A model generated the notes under the pieces. That model was given only the letters and a program-made list of their open reading frames with translations. It had not been told where the DNA came from and searched no databases. From Pseudoselenomonas ruminis (GTDB taxonomy: Bacteria; Bacillota; Negativicutes; Selenomonadales; Selenomonadaceae), in NCBI RefSeq assembly GCF_008271295.1, contig NZ_VTOY01000004.1, positions 1-64,000 on the forward strand: a stretch of 64,000 nucleotides of DNA, read 5' to 3'. Both the position numbers and the translations under genes were made by a program. Shown piece by piece: positions 36,105-44,569 of the stretch (the stretch's first letter is position 1; each line of letters starts with the position of its first letter).

Positions 36105-36763
36105 CCGGCCTGCACCTCCTTCAATATCGACCTGGCTGTACGCTTTTCATTTCCTGCTTCTTGAAAATCGCAGCGGATTCTGCCAAAGCCTCTATTCCGC
36201 TTCAATCCGGCTGTACGAAGATTACAGCAGGCTGCCGCCAGCAAAACAAGATACTTCTCTGCCTCTTCTCCTTCCAGGCCTATCACCCCGGAGAATTTCA
36301 CACCAGCTTTGACGACTCGCATATTGTGCAGCGAACCTTTAAAAGCCACACCATTTTCCAGTTTGGTCTGATACCGCAGAGAAGTATACTGCTGAAGAAC
36401 ATCCGCAGGCTGCAGGAACTCCTTATATTTTGCCTGCAAGGCCTTCCAGGCCGTTTGCAAGGCTGGATAACCAGCTTTATCATGAAGATAAAGATTGGGC
36501 ACAATGAGCTGGACATGGCTTTCATTTTCCTCATGATGAAAAAGTCCATCCAGCGGCATATTGGTAAGCGCTGTAATTTTGCTCAGCTGTCCCATTTCAC
36601 AGACTTCCACAGCGCTCTCGTATAAAAGTCCTTTCAGCCTGCGTGCCGGGAAATAGGGCATACCATATGCATCATGAATCACTTCCGCATCCACATTGAC
36701 ATCAGCCTGTCCGGAGCCCAGATGGATAGGAGACAGAACTTCTACAGAAAAATTCAGTTTCAT
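36101..36763 (-). CDS. Small RAMP subunit (Cas7/Csm-like)
   Basis: About 220 residues, one RAMP fold: VEVLSPIHLGSGQADVNVDAEVIHD then YFPARRLKGLLYESAVE and C-terminal AGLKRNRGFGRIRCDF. It probably forms part of the backbone along the crRNA. The start MKLNFSV at 36763 follows GGAGG at seven bases; an earlier ATG at 36769 is also possible. It overlaps the cas10 end. Confidence 0.75.
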   Translation of the reverse strand: MKLNFSVEVLSPIHLGSGQADVNVDAEVIHDAYGMPYFPARRLKGLLYESAVEVCEMGQLSKITALTNMPLDGLFHHEENESHVQLIVPNLYLHDKAGYPALQTAWKALQAKYKEFLQPADVLQQYTSLRYQTKLENGVAFKGSLHNMRVVKAGVKFSGVIGLEGEEAEKYLVLLAAACCNLRTAGLKRNRGFGRIRCDFQEAGNEKRTARSILKEVQAG

Positions 36764-36765
36764 GG

Positions 36766-38451
36766 TCATCCCTCCTCGTATAAGAAATCCATCAGCTCGA
36801 CAGCATCAATATAAGGTGTTTCGCCACCACTCCACAGGGCGTTTTCTTCCTGACGAAATGCATCCCAAGCTTCAATTTCGGGCAAATCCTGTTTCATGTG
36901 AGCTAGTTGCGCCAGAAAACGATTGATTTCTGCCGGCCCATGCTGCAGGACGAATCTCAATTCCTTTGCTTTGCTGCGTGCCATACAGCCTACGCCCTTG
37001 GCGGTATGTTTTCCCTGATGGAATTGGCGGACTGCTTCAAGCAGATTCTCTATATCGTGGCGATGATCACGCAAGGCTCCACCTTCCTCGTGTCCTATCT
37101 GATAAGGGCCAAAATGCATGCCTCCCTCGCCACCGGCACCGGAATATTCCTGCCTGCGAATCTGCTCTAAGGTCGGGGCTTGCTCTCCATGCAGAATGGC
37201 AAAGTCCAGCCAGCTTGTCCCCGGCGCATCGGGATGATCCTGTTTTTTCCTGCGCATTCGCTGTTTTGCCGCCTCACATAACTGCTCGGCTAGTTCGTAA
37301 CCGCGGAAAAACGGATACGTTGTCTTTAAAATGGCTATGCCACCGCAGGAGTCCATGCGTCTGGCAGCCGCTGCATCTATGCCTTCAACTGAATTTTCAT
37401 CCAACAGATATTCCATAAACCGCTTCACATAGGAGATGGCCATTTTGGCGGGACAGACAAAGGTCACATCATCCCCACCAAGTATGATTGGCCGAATTGG
37501 CAGGTAAGGTCGTCCCTGCTCATCCTTTTTCTGCCGACCACCAAGATCCAGTGCATGCTGTTCCATATAATTGCCATATTCTGCTCCAATGCTTTCCAAC
37601 AGGTGAATAAAGCAGCCCCATGTCTTGCGGCGTACGTTTTCAGAGAGTCTGCTGCGCTCCGACTGGGTACGGCAGGCACGGAATTTCTCCCCCATATTGT
37701 TGCCATCAATATGCACAATGGCAAAATAATTTTTCTCCCGCTCGATCTGCCCCAGCTCGTCTATCTCCAGAGGAAAAGCAAAACGGCGGCAGATAGGAGA
37801 ATATTTTGAAATTTCCTCTTCCAAAGCCATATTGGCCTCATGAGCCGCTTTGGCTTTAACTGCTGCTTCCTGTGAACAAAAGCGTTGTCCTCGTTCTTCA
37901 ACCTTGACTATACTGCCATCAGGGTCATAATAATTTGCAGTTTCGCCATTGATGGGACAGGTAAGTGTCAAGCCTGTATAAGGTATACTGACCACCGGAA
38001 AAACATGATTCTGCACCAGCTTCAGCTGTTGAAACAATGCCTTTAGATCAGTCTGGAATTCTTCATTGGACAGCCTAAGCGTGCCACAGGCAGCTCCTAG
38101 GTGAAGCCCTGGAATCTCTACCAGTACCAATGCAGAAAAGCGACGAACAATCTGAATCAGTTCTTCATGTGTCACATCCCCACTGAAAAGCAACAGGGCA
38201 TTCCCCCCACCATTGGCCGCCACAACACACTGCCGCTTTCCCTGCAAATTCTCAATTGCCAGTTCATTGTGCCAGCTGTCCTTGTCCACCTCAAGATTTG
38301 TCTTTTCATCTTCCAACACATTCATAAGCTGCTTATCAAAAACATGGTCAACGAGATAGGATGCTCCAATATTGGTCTTTAACCGATTGCCTGAAAAGAT
38401 AAACCTCTGAATGGAGCGTGTATCGAATAATAGCGCCTGAACCGCGTCCAT
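36766..38451 (-). CDS. cas10: Cas10 (type III signature subunit)
   Basis: About 561 residues. Starts at once with the first palm domain (LLFDTRSIQRFIFSGNRLKTNIGASYLVDHVF), so there is no N-terminal HD nuclease domain. The second palm carries IILGGDDVTFVC with the GGDD motif that makes cyclic oligoadenylate from ATP. A cysteine-pair zinc region is not obvious. Start MDAVQALL at 38451 follows GGAGGGAGG. First gene of an operon of seven down to the CARF-HEPN RNase. An intact GGDD plus two CARF proteins argues for second-messenger signalling; lack of HD argues that DNA is not cut by this subunit. Confidence 0.88.
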   Translation of the reverse strand: MDAVQALLFDTRSIQRFIFSGNRLKTNIGASYLVDHVFDKQLMNVLEDEKTNLEVDKDSWHNELAIENLQGKRQCVVAANGGGNALLLFSGDVTHEELIQIVRRFSALVLVEIPGLHLGAACGTLRLSNEEFQTDLKALFQQLKLVQNHVFPVVSIPYTGLTLTCPINGETANYYDPDGSIVKVEERGQRFCSQEAAVKAKAAHEANMALEEEISKYSPICRRFAFPLEIDELGQIEREKNYFAIVHIDGNNMGEKFRACRTQSERSRLSENVRRKTWGCFIHLLESIGAEYGNYMEQHALDLGGRQKKDEQGRPYLPIRPIILGGDDVTFVCPAKMAISYVKRFMEYLLDENSVEGIDAAAARRMDSCGGIAILKTTYPFFRGYELAEQLCEAAKQRMRRKKQDHPDAPGTSWLDFAILHGEQAPTLEQIRRQEYSGAGGEGGMHFGPYQIGHEEGGALRDHRHDIENLLEAVRQFHQGKHTAKGVGCMARSKAKELRFVLQHGPAEINRFLAQLAHMKQDLPEIEAWDAFRQEENALWSGGETPYIDAVELMDFLYEEG

Positions 38452-38556
38452 AAACCTTCCTCCCTCCACCAATATGAGTGAGCAATATATAATTTCTAAA
38501 TTCCCCCTGTGATTCGAAATTTCCTTCCCGAACCAATGTAAATATTCAAATATTAT

Positions 38557-38600
38557 GTCTATTGTCCCCTGCAACATTGCTGTTGCAAAGGACAATAGAC
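38557..38600 (-). terminator. Large hairpin between the SLFxDD gene and cas10
   Basis: Arms GTCTATTGTCC / GGACAATAGAC (38557-38567 and 38590-38600), extended by imperfect inner pairing (TGCAAC / GTTGCA). There is no strong T-run, so it may be a terminator of the 38627-39613 gene or a structured leader element of cas10. Confidence 0.5.
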
Positions 38601-38626
38601 GGGAATGCGATCCCTTTTCTTACCAA

Positions 38627-39613
38627 TCAATCATCAAAGAATAAACTGAGCAAAGCACCAGCAGCGACAAATGGGGCAGCGGCTGCAGCTACAGGAGCAA
38701 TAGCGCCCAGTCCAATTGCCCCCAATGCAGCACCAGTTCCGGCAGATATTGCACCGCTGGCAGCGGTTACAGCCCCCACGCCTGTGGTAATGGCTGTACC
38801 GATTACCGGAGCCGATGACACTGCGGCAGCTGCAGCACCGGCGGTTTCGATGGCCGCCGCTCCTATAGCCGTGCTGGCAACAGCGCTGCCTACAGCTCCG
38901 GCACTATAGCCAATGGCTCCCGCCTTAACCGTGTCGATTGCCACATCCCCAGCTGCTTCGCCAACCGTTTTGTTTCCTCTGGCCACCGAAACGATATTGC
39001 TGCCAAGACTGAAACCTGCTCCGGCAATGGAACCGGATTTTGCCGATTTCAACCCTACGCTATGTGCAGCACTGACCTGCTTGGCACTACTGCAGAGATT
39101 GGAACTGATTACGGCGTTCTTACTGCCGGTTATTTTGCTTTCCAGCTGCATCATATCTGCCAGCATCTTAGCCTCAGCATCGGTCACATGGCCTTCTACG
39201 ACCTTGACACCAACTTTGCGGCCGGCAGCCTGAAGTGCCTTGAAGTTCACATTGCCCTTATCGATTACTACGGTTTGTCCCTTGTAACGGCTAAAATCAA
39301 TCTGCCCAGGCTTATAACCGGATTTCATCTGCTTCAAAACCTTAGTACCATCTGTTTTGATATGCCGCAGGTCAACAAGGCCGTTATTGTTGATTACTTC
39401 AGTGTGGCGGCCCAAGGCGCTAGCATTCCCTGCTTCCAGTTCTTCCATGACGAAGCCCTTAAAGCCTTTGGTTCCACCGCGCATAGTGTTCAAACGGGAG
39501 AGGCCATCCCCCATATCCTGATAATAGCGCATACCTTTAGCGGCGTGATTGATATTGCGGGTGTTCTGCTGGATGGATACGACTGCTTCGTTAACATGTT
39601 TTTTCTTTGCCAT
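38627..39613 (-). CDS. Gly/Ala-rich SLFxDD membrane protein (intact member)
   Basis: 328 residues, no known family. Residues 1-150 form a soluble domain (MAKKKHVNEAVVSIQQN, GQTVVIDKGNVNFKALQAAGRKVGVKVVEGHVTDAEAKML). The C-terminal half is a run of glycine/alanine-rich hydrophobic segments (GAGFSLGSNIVSVARG, then AAPFVAAGALLSLFFDD). The same tail occurs in the deleted copy at 20397 and, shorter, at 27972. A membrane-inserting effector is a reasonable guess. The start at 39613 follows AAAGGATG. Own island promoter at 39659-39692. Confidence 0.75.
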   Translation of the reverse strand: MAKKKHVNEAVVSIQQNTRNINHAAKGMRYYQDMGDGLSRLNTMRGGTKGFKGFVMEELEAGNASALGRHTEVINNNGLVDLRHIKTDGTKVLKQMKSGYKPGQIDFSRYKGQTVVIDKGNVNFKALQAAGRKVGVKVVEGHVTDAEAKMLADMMQLESKITGSKNAVISSNLCSSAKQVSAAHSVGLKSAKSGSIAGAGFSLGSNIVSVARGNKTVGEAAGDVAIDTVKAGAIGYSAGAVGSAVASTAIGAAAIETAGAAAAAVSSAPVIGTAITTGVGAVTAASGAISAGTGAALGAIGLGAIAPVAAAAAPFVAAGALLSLFFDD

Positions 39614-39658
39614 GATGGATACATCCTTTCTCTTACTCTGTACATTTGGTTCTTTACC

Positions 39659-39692
39659 GTATAAAGCCACTTCTCTGGAACAGTTTTGGCAT
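39659..39692 (-). promoter_or_regulatory. Island promoter 7
   Basis: Minus strand ATGCCAAA, 19 bases, TTTATAC, upstream of the SLFxDD gene. Confidence 0.6.
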
Positions 39693-39736
39693 TGCTCTAA
39701 AAAATTTTTCTAAAAAGTTGCTTGGGGATATCTTCT

Positions 39737-39832
39737 TTACCATTCGACAGGAAACGGGACGGGGATGGGGATGGGTTTCGGAAATGGGAAGGGAATAGGT
39801 GGTACTATCGGGAAAAAATTTTTATTGGTCAT
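39737..39832 (-). CDS. 31-residue proline-rich peptide
   Basis: A complete small reading frame: MTNKNFFPIVPP, then alternating proline (PFPFPKPIPIPVPFP) and a VEW ending. Upstream AAAGGATG resembles the ribosome sites of the SLFxDD genes. Proline at every second position gives a rigid extended chain. Nothing similar is known to me. It follows a ten-codon frame in the same short transcript unit and sits under a copy of the island promoter. Confidence 0.55.
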   Translation of the reverse strand: MTNKNFFPIVPPIPFPFPKPIPIPVPFPVEW

Positions 39833-39861
39833 GATAAGCGCATCCTTTCTGTAAATCAAAT

Positions 39862-39894
39862 TCAATCTGCCCAACCATAGGTTTGATTATCCAT
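39862..39894 (-). CDS. Ten-residue leader-like peptide
   Basis: MDNQTYGWAD followed by a stop, with an excellent ribosome site (AGGAGGTGG, five bases before the ATG). It may be a leader peptide that couples translation into the proline-rich frame 29 bases downstream. Too short to prove coding, but the ribosome site is the strongest in this part of the island. Confidence 0.4.
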   Translation of the reverse strand: MDNQTYGWAD

Positions 39895-39940
39895 GGAATC
39901 CACCTCCTGTTACTTAGACTGTTGTTTTCTCTCTTGTTAT

Positions 39941-39972
39941 CTATAACTTCCCCTAATTGCTTTTTTTGGCAT
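39941..39972 (-). promoter_or_regulatory. Island promoter 8
   Basis: Minus strand ATGCCAAA, 18 bases, TTATAG, upstream of the two tiny frames. Drives transcription away from the CRISPR array. Confidence 0.6.
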
Positions 39973-40044
39973 TTTCGCAAAAAAAATTGAAAATATGTTA
40001 TAATCGAGTCATAGGCTGCGCTTTATGGATGTTGGTAATCAGAC

Positions 40045-40275
40045 GATGAAAAACTGAAAACCTCCACCACACCCTCGCAAGCCGCATTCTACCGTTGAGG
40101 TTTTCAGTTTTTTTCGTGGACAAGCTGAAGCCTTATGAGGCAAGGACCAGGAGGTAAAAATCATGCATTTTCGAAACAAAAAATTTCACAGCCAGCAGGA
40201 TTTTGCCCAAAAATGGCGAAGGTTTTCAAAAATGAGGTTGGGAGGCTTAGAGCCATGCGGCTCCCAAACGTAACT
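40045..40275 (+). promoter_or_regulatory. CRISPR leader of the type III array (element D)
   Basis: The stretch to the left of the first repeat. It begins with a hairpin (arms AACTGAAAACCTC / GAGGTTTTCAGTT, about 40052-40111, followed by T7) and continues with about 160 bases up to the first repeat. Four other places in the window carry the same leader. No gene lies in 39973-40774 apart from the leader and array. Confidence 0.75.
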
Positions 40276-40744
40276 GTTGCTAGCACCCTACTACCGCTTG
40301 CGGTATCGTAACGATTACAGTATTGCGTGTGCTGAGCATATGGATCGGTTGCTAGCACCCTACTACCGCTTGCGGTATCGTAACTAGTCATACCACCAAT
40401 GCCACCAGCTTCTGCGCCTTTGTTGCTAGCACCCTACTACCGCTTGCGGTATCGTAACTCCCAAATACGTTCTTCGGAAGCAAGTTGCAATGTTGCTAGC
40501 ACCCTACTACCGCTTGCGGTATCGTAACTACTTATGCCTTGAATGCTTTCTTGACATCGCCCGTTGTTGCTAGCACCCTACTACCGCTTGCGGTATCGTA
40601 ACGATATAAGAGGCAATAGCATTCCAAGGCAGCCATGTGTTGCTAGCACCCTACTACCGCTTGCGGTATCGTAACCAATGCGCATTTTTGGGTAATCATA
40701 AAATGTCTTGCAAGTTGCTAGCACCCTACTACCGCTTGCGGTAT
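40276..40744 (+). CRISPR. Type III-associated CRISPR array, 7 repeats
   Basis: Repeats of 37 bp (begin GTTGCTAGCACCC, end GCGGTATCGTAAC) start at 40276, 40348, 40422, 40492, 40566, 40639 and 40714. Six spacers of 35, 37, 33, 37, 36 and 38 bp. The repeat contains the dyad ACCGCTTGCGGT. The last repeat matches only over its first 31 bases (to 40744), so the leader is on the left and the array reads on the plus strand toward cas2 and cas1. Spacer targets cannot be found without a search. Confidence 0.95.
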
Positions 40745-40774
40745 ACAATAGTTCATTTGTTTTGAGAATCCGTT

Positions 40775-41050
40775 ATGAAATACATAATATGCTATGATAT
40801 CAAAGAGGATCGTATTCGCAGCCGAATCGTCAAGTATCTGGAAGATCGTGCCTTCCGTATTCAGTTCAGTGTGTTTTCCTGCAAATGCAACAATAAAGAA
40901 ATCAAAAATATCTGGCAGGAACTGTTGCGGATAACCGAAGATGCCAAGAATCCTCTGCTGCTGATTATCCCGGTCTGCAAAGCTTGTGATAGCGATATCC
41001 TGATGCATGGCAAACCGTTGGAAGAAGACCGTAACGTCATTATCGTTTAG
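40775..41050 (+). CDS. cas2: Cas2
   Basis: 91 residues, ferredoxin-like. Opening YIICYDIKEDRIRSRIVKYLEDRAFRIQFSVFSC is the Cas2 first strand (with the conserved early Asp), helix and second strand. With Cas1 it inserts new spacers. It begins 30 bases after the last partial repeat and 11 bases before cas1; no clear ribosome site is seen. Confidence 0.92.
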   Translation: MKYIICYDIKEDRIRSRIVKYLEDRAFRIQFSVFSCKCNNKEIKNIWQELLRITEDAKNPLLLIIPVCKACDSDILMHGKPLEEDRNVIIV

Positions 41051-41061
41051 GGGATGATGAT

Positions 41062-42024
41062 ATGAGTGTATTGTATTTGCTTTCCCCTGGAGGAAATGTA
41101 CACAAAAATGGCGGCCGGCTGGTAATTGAAAAAGATGAAAAACTGGTGGGGCGTATGCCTATCCGCTCGCTGACATCCGTTGTTGTCGGACCGGCAGCCA
41201 ATATTTCCACACCGGTTATTTTTGCGTGCCTGGAAAATGACATTCCTATTTTCTTTTTGAATAAGAAGTGGCAGCTTTTCGGCCAATTAGCCAACGAACA
41301 CGCTTCCTTGGCTATTATCAGACAACAGTTTGCCTGTCTGGAAGATCCTGTCATCGCAATGCCACTTGCTAAAATCGTTGTAGATGAGAAAATCCGCAAC
41401 CAATACCGTCTGTTGAAGAGTTATTCCCGTACAGTACAGAACCCCTTATTAAATAAAGTGCTGAAGACCTTGAAGGAAGAACGAGCTAAAATCAACGAAG
41501 CTGAATCTGCCAACAGCCTGCGGGGAATTGAAGGAACCTGTGCCAAATGTTACTTCTCCGGCTTCGGTACACTGCTGGATAACAGAACTTGGCACTTCAA
41601 AGGACGTACCCGCCCCGCCACCGATCCGGCTAACGCTCTGCTAAATTTCGGTTACGCCTTCCTTGAGCGGGAAGTCCGTATCGCCACTATCGGCCTGAGA
41701 TTAGATCCGCGCATTGGCTTCCTGCACAGCAACAATGACCGCAAAGATAGTCTGGTATTTGATCTCATGGAACTATTTCGTCAGCCTGTCATAGATCGCT
41801 TTGTACTAAACCTCTTACGCCTGCAGACCTACAAGCCGCGGGACTTTGAGAAAGATGACGAAGGAACATGCCGCCTCACTAACGAAGCTCGCACGCTTTG
41901 GTATCAGAAATACGAAGGGTATATGGAAAAGCCATATCAGGAATATAAGGATCTCTCTCCTCGCCAATTCATACAAAAACGGATAGAAGATTTCCGCCGA
42001 AAACTCCTTACTGAACCCTTATGA
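41062..42024 (+). CDS. cas1: Cas1 integrase of the type III system
   Basis: 320 residues with the two-domain Cas1 layout: N-terminal beta domain (LYLLSPGGNVHKNGGRLVIEKDE, IRSLTSVVVGPAANIST) and an alpha-helical catalytic part (NSLRGIEGTCAKCYFSGFG, PANALLNFGYAFLEREV, LDPRIGFLHSNNDRKDSLVFDLMELFR). The conserved Glu, His and Asp/Glu of the integrase site are in these segments. Its stop codon lies in the start of a leader-like repeat element (42017 on). It is unlike the I-F Cas1 at 58236-59225. Confidence 0.93.
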   Translation: MSVLYLLSPGGNVHKNGGRLVIEKDEKLVGRMPIRSLTSVVVGPAANISTPVIFACLENDIPIFFLNKKWQLFGQLANEHASLAIIRQQFACLEDPVIAMPLAKIVVDEKIRNQYRLLKSYSRTVQNPLLNKVLKTLKEERAKINEAESANSLRGIEGTCAKCYFSGFGTLLDNRTWHFKGRTRPATDPANALLNFGYAFLEREVRIATIGLRLDPRIGFLHSNNDRKDSLVFDLMELFRQPVIDRFVLNLLRLQTYKPRDFEKDDEGTCRLTNEARTLWYQKYEGYMEKPYQEYKDLSPRQFIQKRIEDFRRKLLTEPL

Positions 42025-42238
42025 GACAAAGGTTGAAAGGTAAAAATCATGCGCTTTCGAAATAAAAAAATTTCACGACAAGCAGAATTTTTGCCCCAAA
42101 ATGGGAATGTTTTCAGAAATAGAGGGTTAAGGCTTAGAGCCACACGGCTCCCGAGCGTCGCTGTTGACAGTTCCTTCTACCACCTGCAGTATTACCGTTG
42201 AAAAATTAATGACGTGGATATTATGTCCACGTCATTTT
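42017..42238 (+). repeat. Spacerless CRISPR leader-repeat-terminator element E
   Basis: Plus-strand copy of the array leader beginning inside the cas1 stop region (CCCTTATGAGACAAAGG corresponds to 40130 on). It continues through the conserved TTCGAAATAAAA... and CGGCTCCCGAGCG blocks to one degenerate repeat (42163-42194, GTTGACAG ... GCAGTATTA) and a terminator (42211-42218 with 42226-42233, GACGTGGA/TCCACGTC, T5). It lacks the outer hairpin. Same order as elements A-C. Confidence 0.7.
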
Positions 42239-42975
42239 TCTTTCTTCTTCTAAATTTTTGATTACATCTGTAAAACTATTAATATACGCATCTAGCTCAT
42301 GCAGTTCAGCGATAAGAATTTCTGGGGCCACATCATTCCTCTCCACAAATACCATGCTAAAGTCATTGGTAAGGGAGCATTTTACCAAATATATGGTCAC
42401 TGTCTCAGCCTGTTCAATATTTGGCAAGTCTTTTAAGTTAGGAAATTCCGTTGCATGGGCATCTAGATACTCCTGCACTTTTTCGATAAAACCACCTCTC
42501 TGCCTAGCTAATACTTCCTGTGGTACCAATATATTTCCAACAAGGTCCCCTTGGCGGAAATATACCGTATAGTATTGACCATCATTTGGCCTGATTATAT
42601 CAATGTCAGCCTTGTCCACATATCCGTTTTTCTCGTAGCTTTTATGGGCAATCTGGTCTAAAAAGGTCTCGTCTGCATTTTGCCGGCCTGTACCAGAAAA
42701 TTCACCAACTGGCTTACAGCCTTATCCTGTTTTTCATTTTTCAGCAAGCTGTTCAGTTCAAGCAGGTGCTTGTCGGCCTTTCTTCAGGCTGAATGGTGGT
42801 GTCTGTCGTTCTGCCATATTACGCCGCTCCACGGCAACCAGCAGGGCTACAAGGTATTTGTTGGCATTCTTCAAGGCTGCTGTACTGTGGTCTAAGGCCA
42901 CTGCCGGGGCAACTTCTTTGACATCTTCCATATATCCTTCCATGGCAGCAATCATGCTGGCAATATTTGCTTCAT
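42221..42975 (-). pseudogene. Frameshifted gene of unknown function
   Basis: Three consecutive frames read as one protein: MDEANIASMIAAMEGYMEDVKEVAP..., then KADKHLLELNSLLKNEKQDKAVSQLVN..., then ETFLDQIAHKSYEKNGYVDKADIDIIRP... to a C-terminal ILIAELHELDAYINSF. Two frameshifts break it (near 42780 and near 42675). I do not recognise the family, and the true start is unclear. Its end overlaps the terminator of element E. Confidence 0.55.
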
Positions 42976-43151
42976 CCATATCCAATGTTTTACTCAAAGT
43001 AAAACGACTGCCTACACGGCAGTCTCCTATGTGAGCTAGGTTCCTGTCATAAGACAATAAAGTTGCCGATATATAAAATTTGTTGTATTTCAGATAATAA
43101 ACTTGATGTAAATGATATTTTATGGTATTATTACGGTAGTGGAGGTGCATT

Positions 43152-44471
43152 ATGGAAGAAATAAAGCAACGCAACATATATCTTAAGCAACTGCTGGCTT
43201 TTAAGGACCAAGAGCCGGTCAAAATCATCACCGGCATTAGACGCTGCGGAAAATCAACAGTAATGAAGCTCATGATGAAATATCTAATTGAACATGATAC
43301 TCCACCTGAACAAATAATTTACATGAATTTTGAATCTAATAAATTTGATGATTTTGACCGTAAACAAGTCTATCAATATGTACAAGAAAGAATTATTACT
43401 GGAAGAAAGATGTATATCTTTCTTGACGAACCACAGACTATAGAAAATTGGAATAAAACCGTTAATTCTTTTCAGGTCGATTTTAATTGTGATATATACA
43501 TAACAGGTTCAAATGCTTACTTATTATCATCTGAATATGCTACTTATTTATCTGGTAGATATGTTGAAATAAAAATGTTGCCTTTATCTTTCAAGGAGTT
43601 CATAACCTTTCAAGGATATACCTTAAAAGATTATGTTTCACCAATCGGTGAACAAAGAAAACGAGCCTATGACTCTTTGGGTGAAATGACAGAGATTGCA
43701 GATTTGTTCGAGGCATATGTTCGTTATGGTGGCTTCCCAGTTTTAAGTGATATCGGACTTGAGCAAGATAAAGTTTTAGCTATACTAGATGGCATATATA
43801 ATACGGTTGTAAAAAAAGATATAATTGACCGTGCTAATCTAAAACCTAATTCCCACACCATAGATTCTGTCCTGCTTGAAAAGGTATGTCAATTCCTTGC
43901 TGATAATATTGGAAGCAGTATTTCCTTCAACAATATTAGCAATACGCTGGTATCTAATAAAATGTTGCAGGAAAGAAAAAGACACGGAAAACCTGCTGTC
44001 AGAACTATTTCCAATTATGTAGACGATATTACGGAAGCTTATCTCTTTTATCCCATAAAAAGATTTGATATAAAAGGTAAGGAGTATTTACAAACCCTCG
44101 GTAAATATTACATGGTAGATACAGGTCTTAGGAATTATCTGTTAGGTTACCGAGGGATAGATACCGGACATCAGATTGAAAATATTGTCTACTTTGAATT
44201 ACTTCGTAGAGGGTACGATGTAGCCGTTGGCAAAATCGGCAATAAAGAAGTAGACTTTATTGCTATAAAAGGTGAAGAAAAGACATATTATCAAGTTACG
44301 CAAGAAATGCGCTCTGAAGAAACCATTACACGTGAATTAGCTCCTTTAAAAGAGATAAAAGATAACTTCCCTAAGATTGTTTTAACCTTAGATAGTAATA
44401 TCAAACTAACAGAAGATGGTATACGAATTATAAATTTATTTGATTTTATGTTAAGCAACGAATTTGAATGA
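43152..44471 (+). CDS. AAA ATPase with DUF4143
   Basis: 439 residues. Walker A GIRRCGKSTVMKLMM, Walker B YIFLDEPQ, sensor-like DIYITGSNAYLLS, then a C-terminal nuclease-fold domain of the DUF4143/DUF234 type (ENIVYFELLRRGYDVAVGKIGNKEVDFIAIKGEEKTYYQV). The EVDF ... Q pattern resembles a PD-(D/E)XK core. Common in accessory regions; function uncertain, possibly defence. Single gene on the plus strand; the start follows GGAGGTGCATT. Confidence 0.85.
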   Translation: MEEIKQRNIYLKQLLAFKDQEPVKIITGIRRCGKSTVMKLMMKYLIEHDTPPEQIIYMNFESNKFDDFDRKQVYQYVQERIITGRKMYIFLDEPQTIENWNKTVNSFQVDFNCDIYITGSNAYLLSSEYATYLSGRYVEIKMLPLSFKEFITFQGYTLKDYVSPIGEQRKRAYDSLGEMTEIADLFEAYVRYGGFPVLSDIGLEQDKVLAILDGIYNTVVKKDIIDRANLKPNSHTIDSVLLEKVCQFLADNIGSSISFNNISNTLVSNKMLQERKRHGKPAVRTISNYVDDITEAYLFYPIKRFDIKGKEYLQTLGKYYMVDTGLRNYLLGYRGIDTGHQIENIVYFELLRRGYDVAVGKIGNKEVDFIAIKGEEKTYYQVTQEMRSEETITRELAPLKEIKDNFPKIVLTLDSNIKLTEDGIRIINLFDFMLSNEFE

Positions 44472-44569
44472 GAGTATTATCGAAAGGACTCCGAGATTCT
44501 GCATTCAAACAACTGTCCCCAGTCGGCCTTGACACACCTAACAAATCTGCAGCTCTACGTTCAGACAAC

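Noticed and set aside
21534-39972. Sigma-54 reading of the TTTGGCAT blocks (TGGCAC-N5-TTGC)
   Set aside because: TTGC at the right distance is missing, and the genes run in the opposite direction from that reading.
40161-40391. Minus-strand frame across the type III leader and first repeats
   Set aside because: It is made of leader and repeat sequence and has no ribosome site.
42758-43273. 171-codon minus-strand frame before the AAA ATPase
   Set aside because: Only its lower part is homologous to the broken gene at 42221-42975; the rest overlaps the ATPase gene and its leader.
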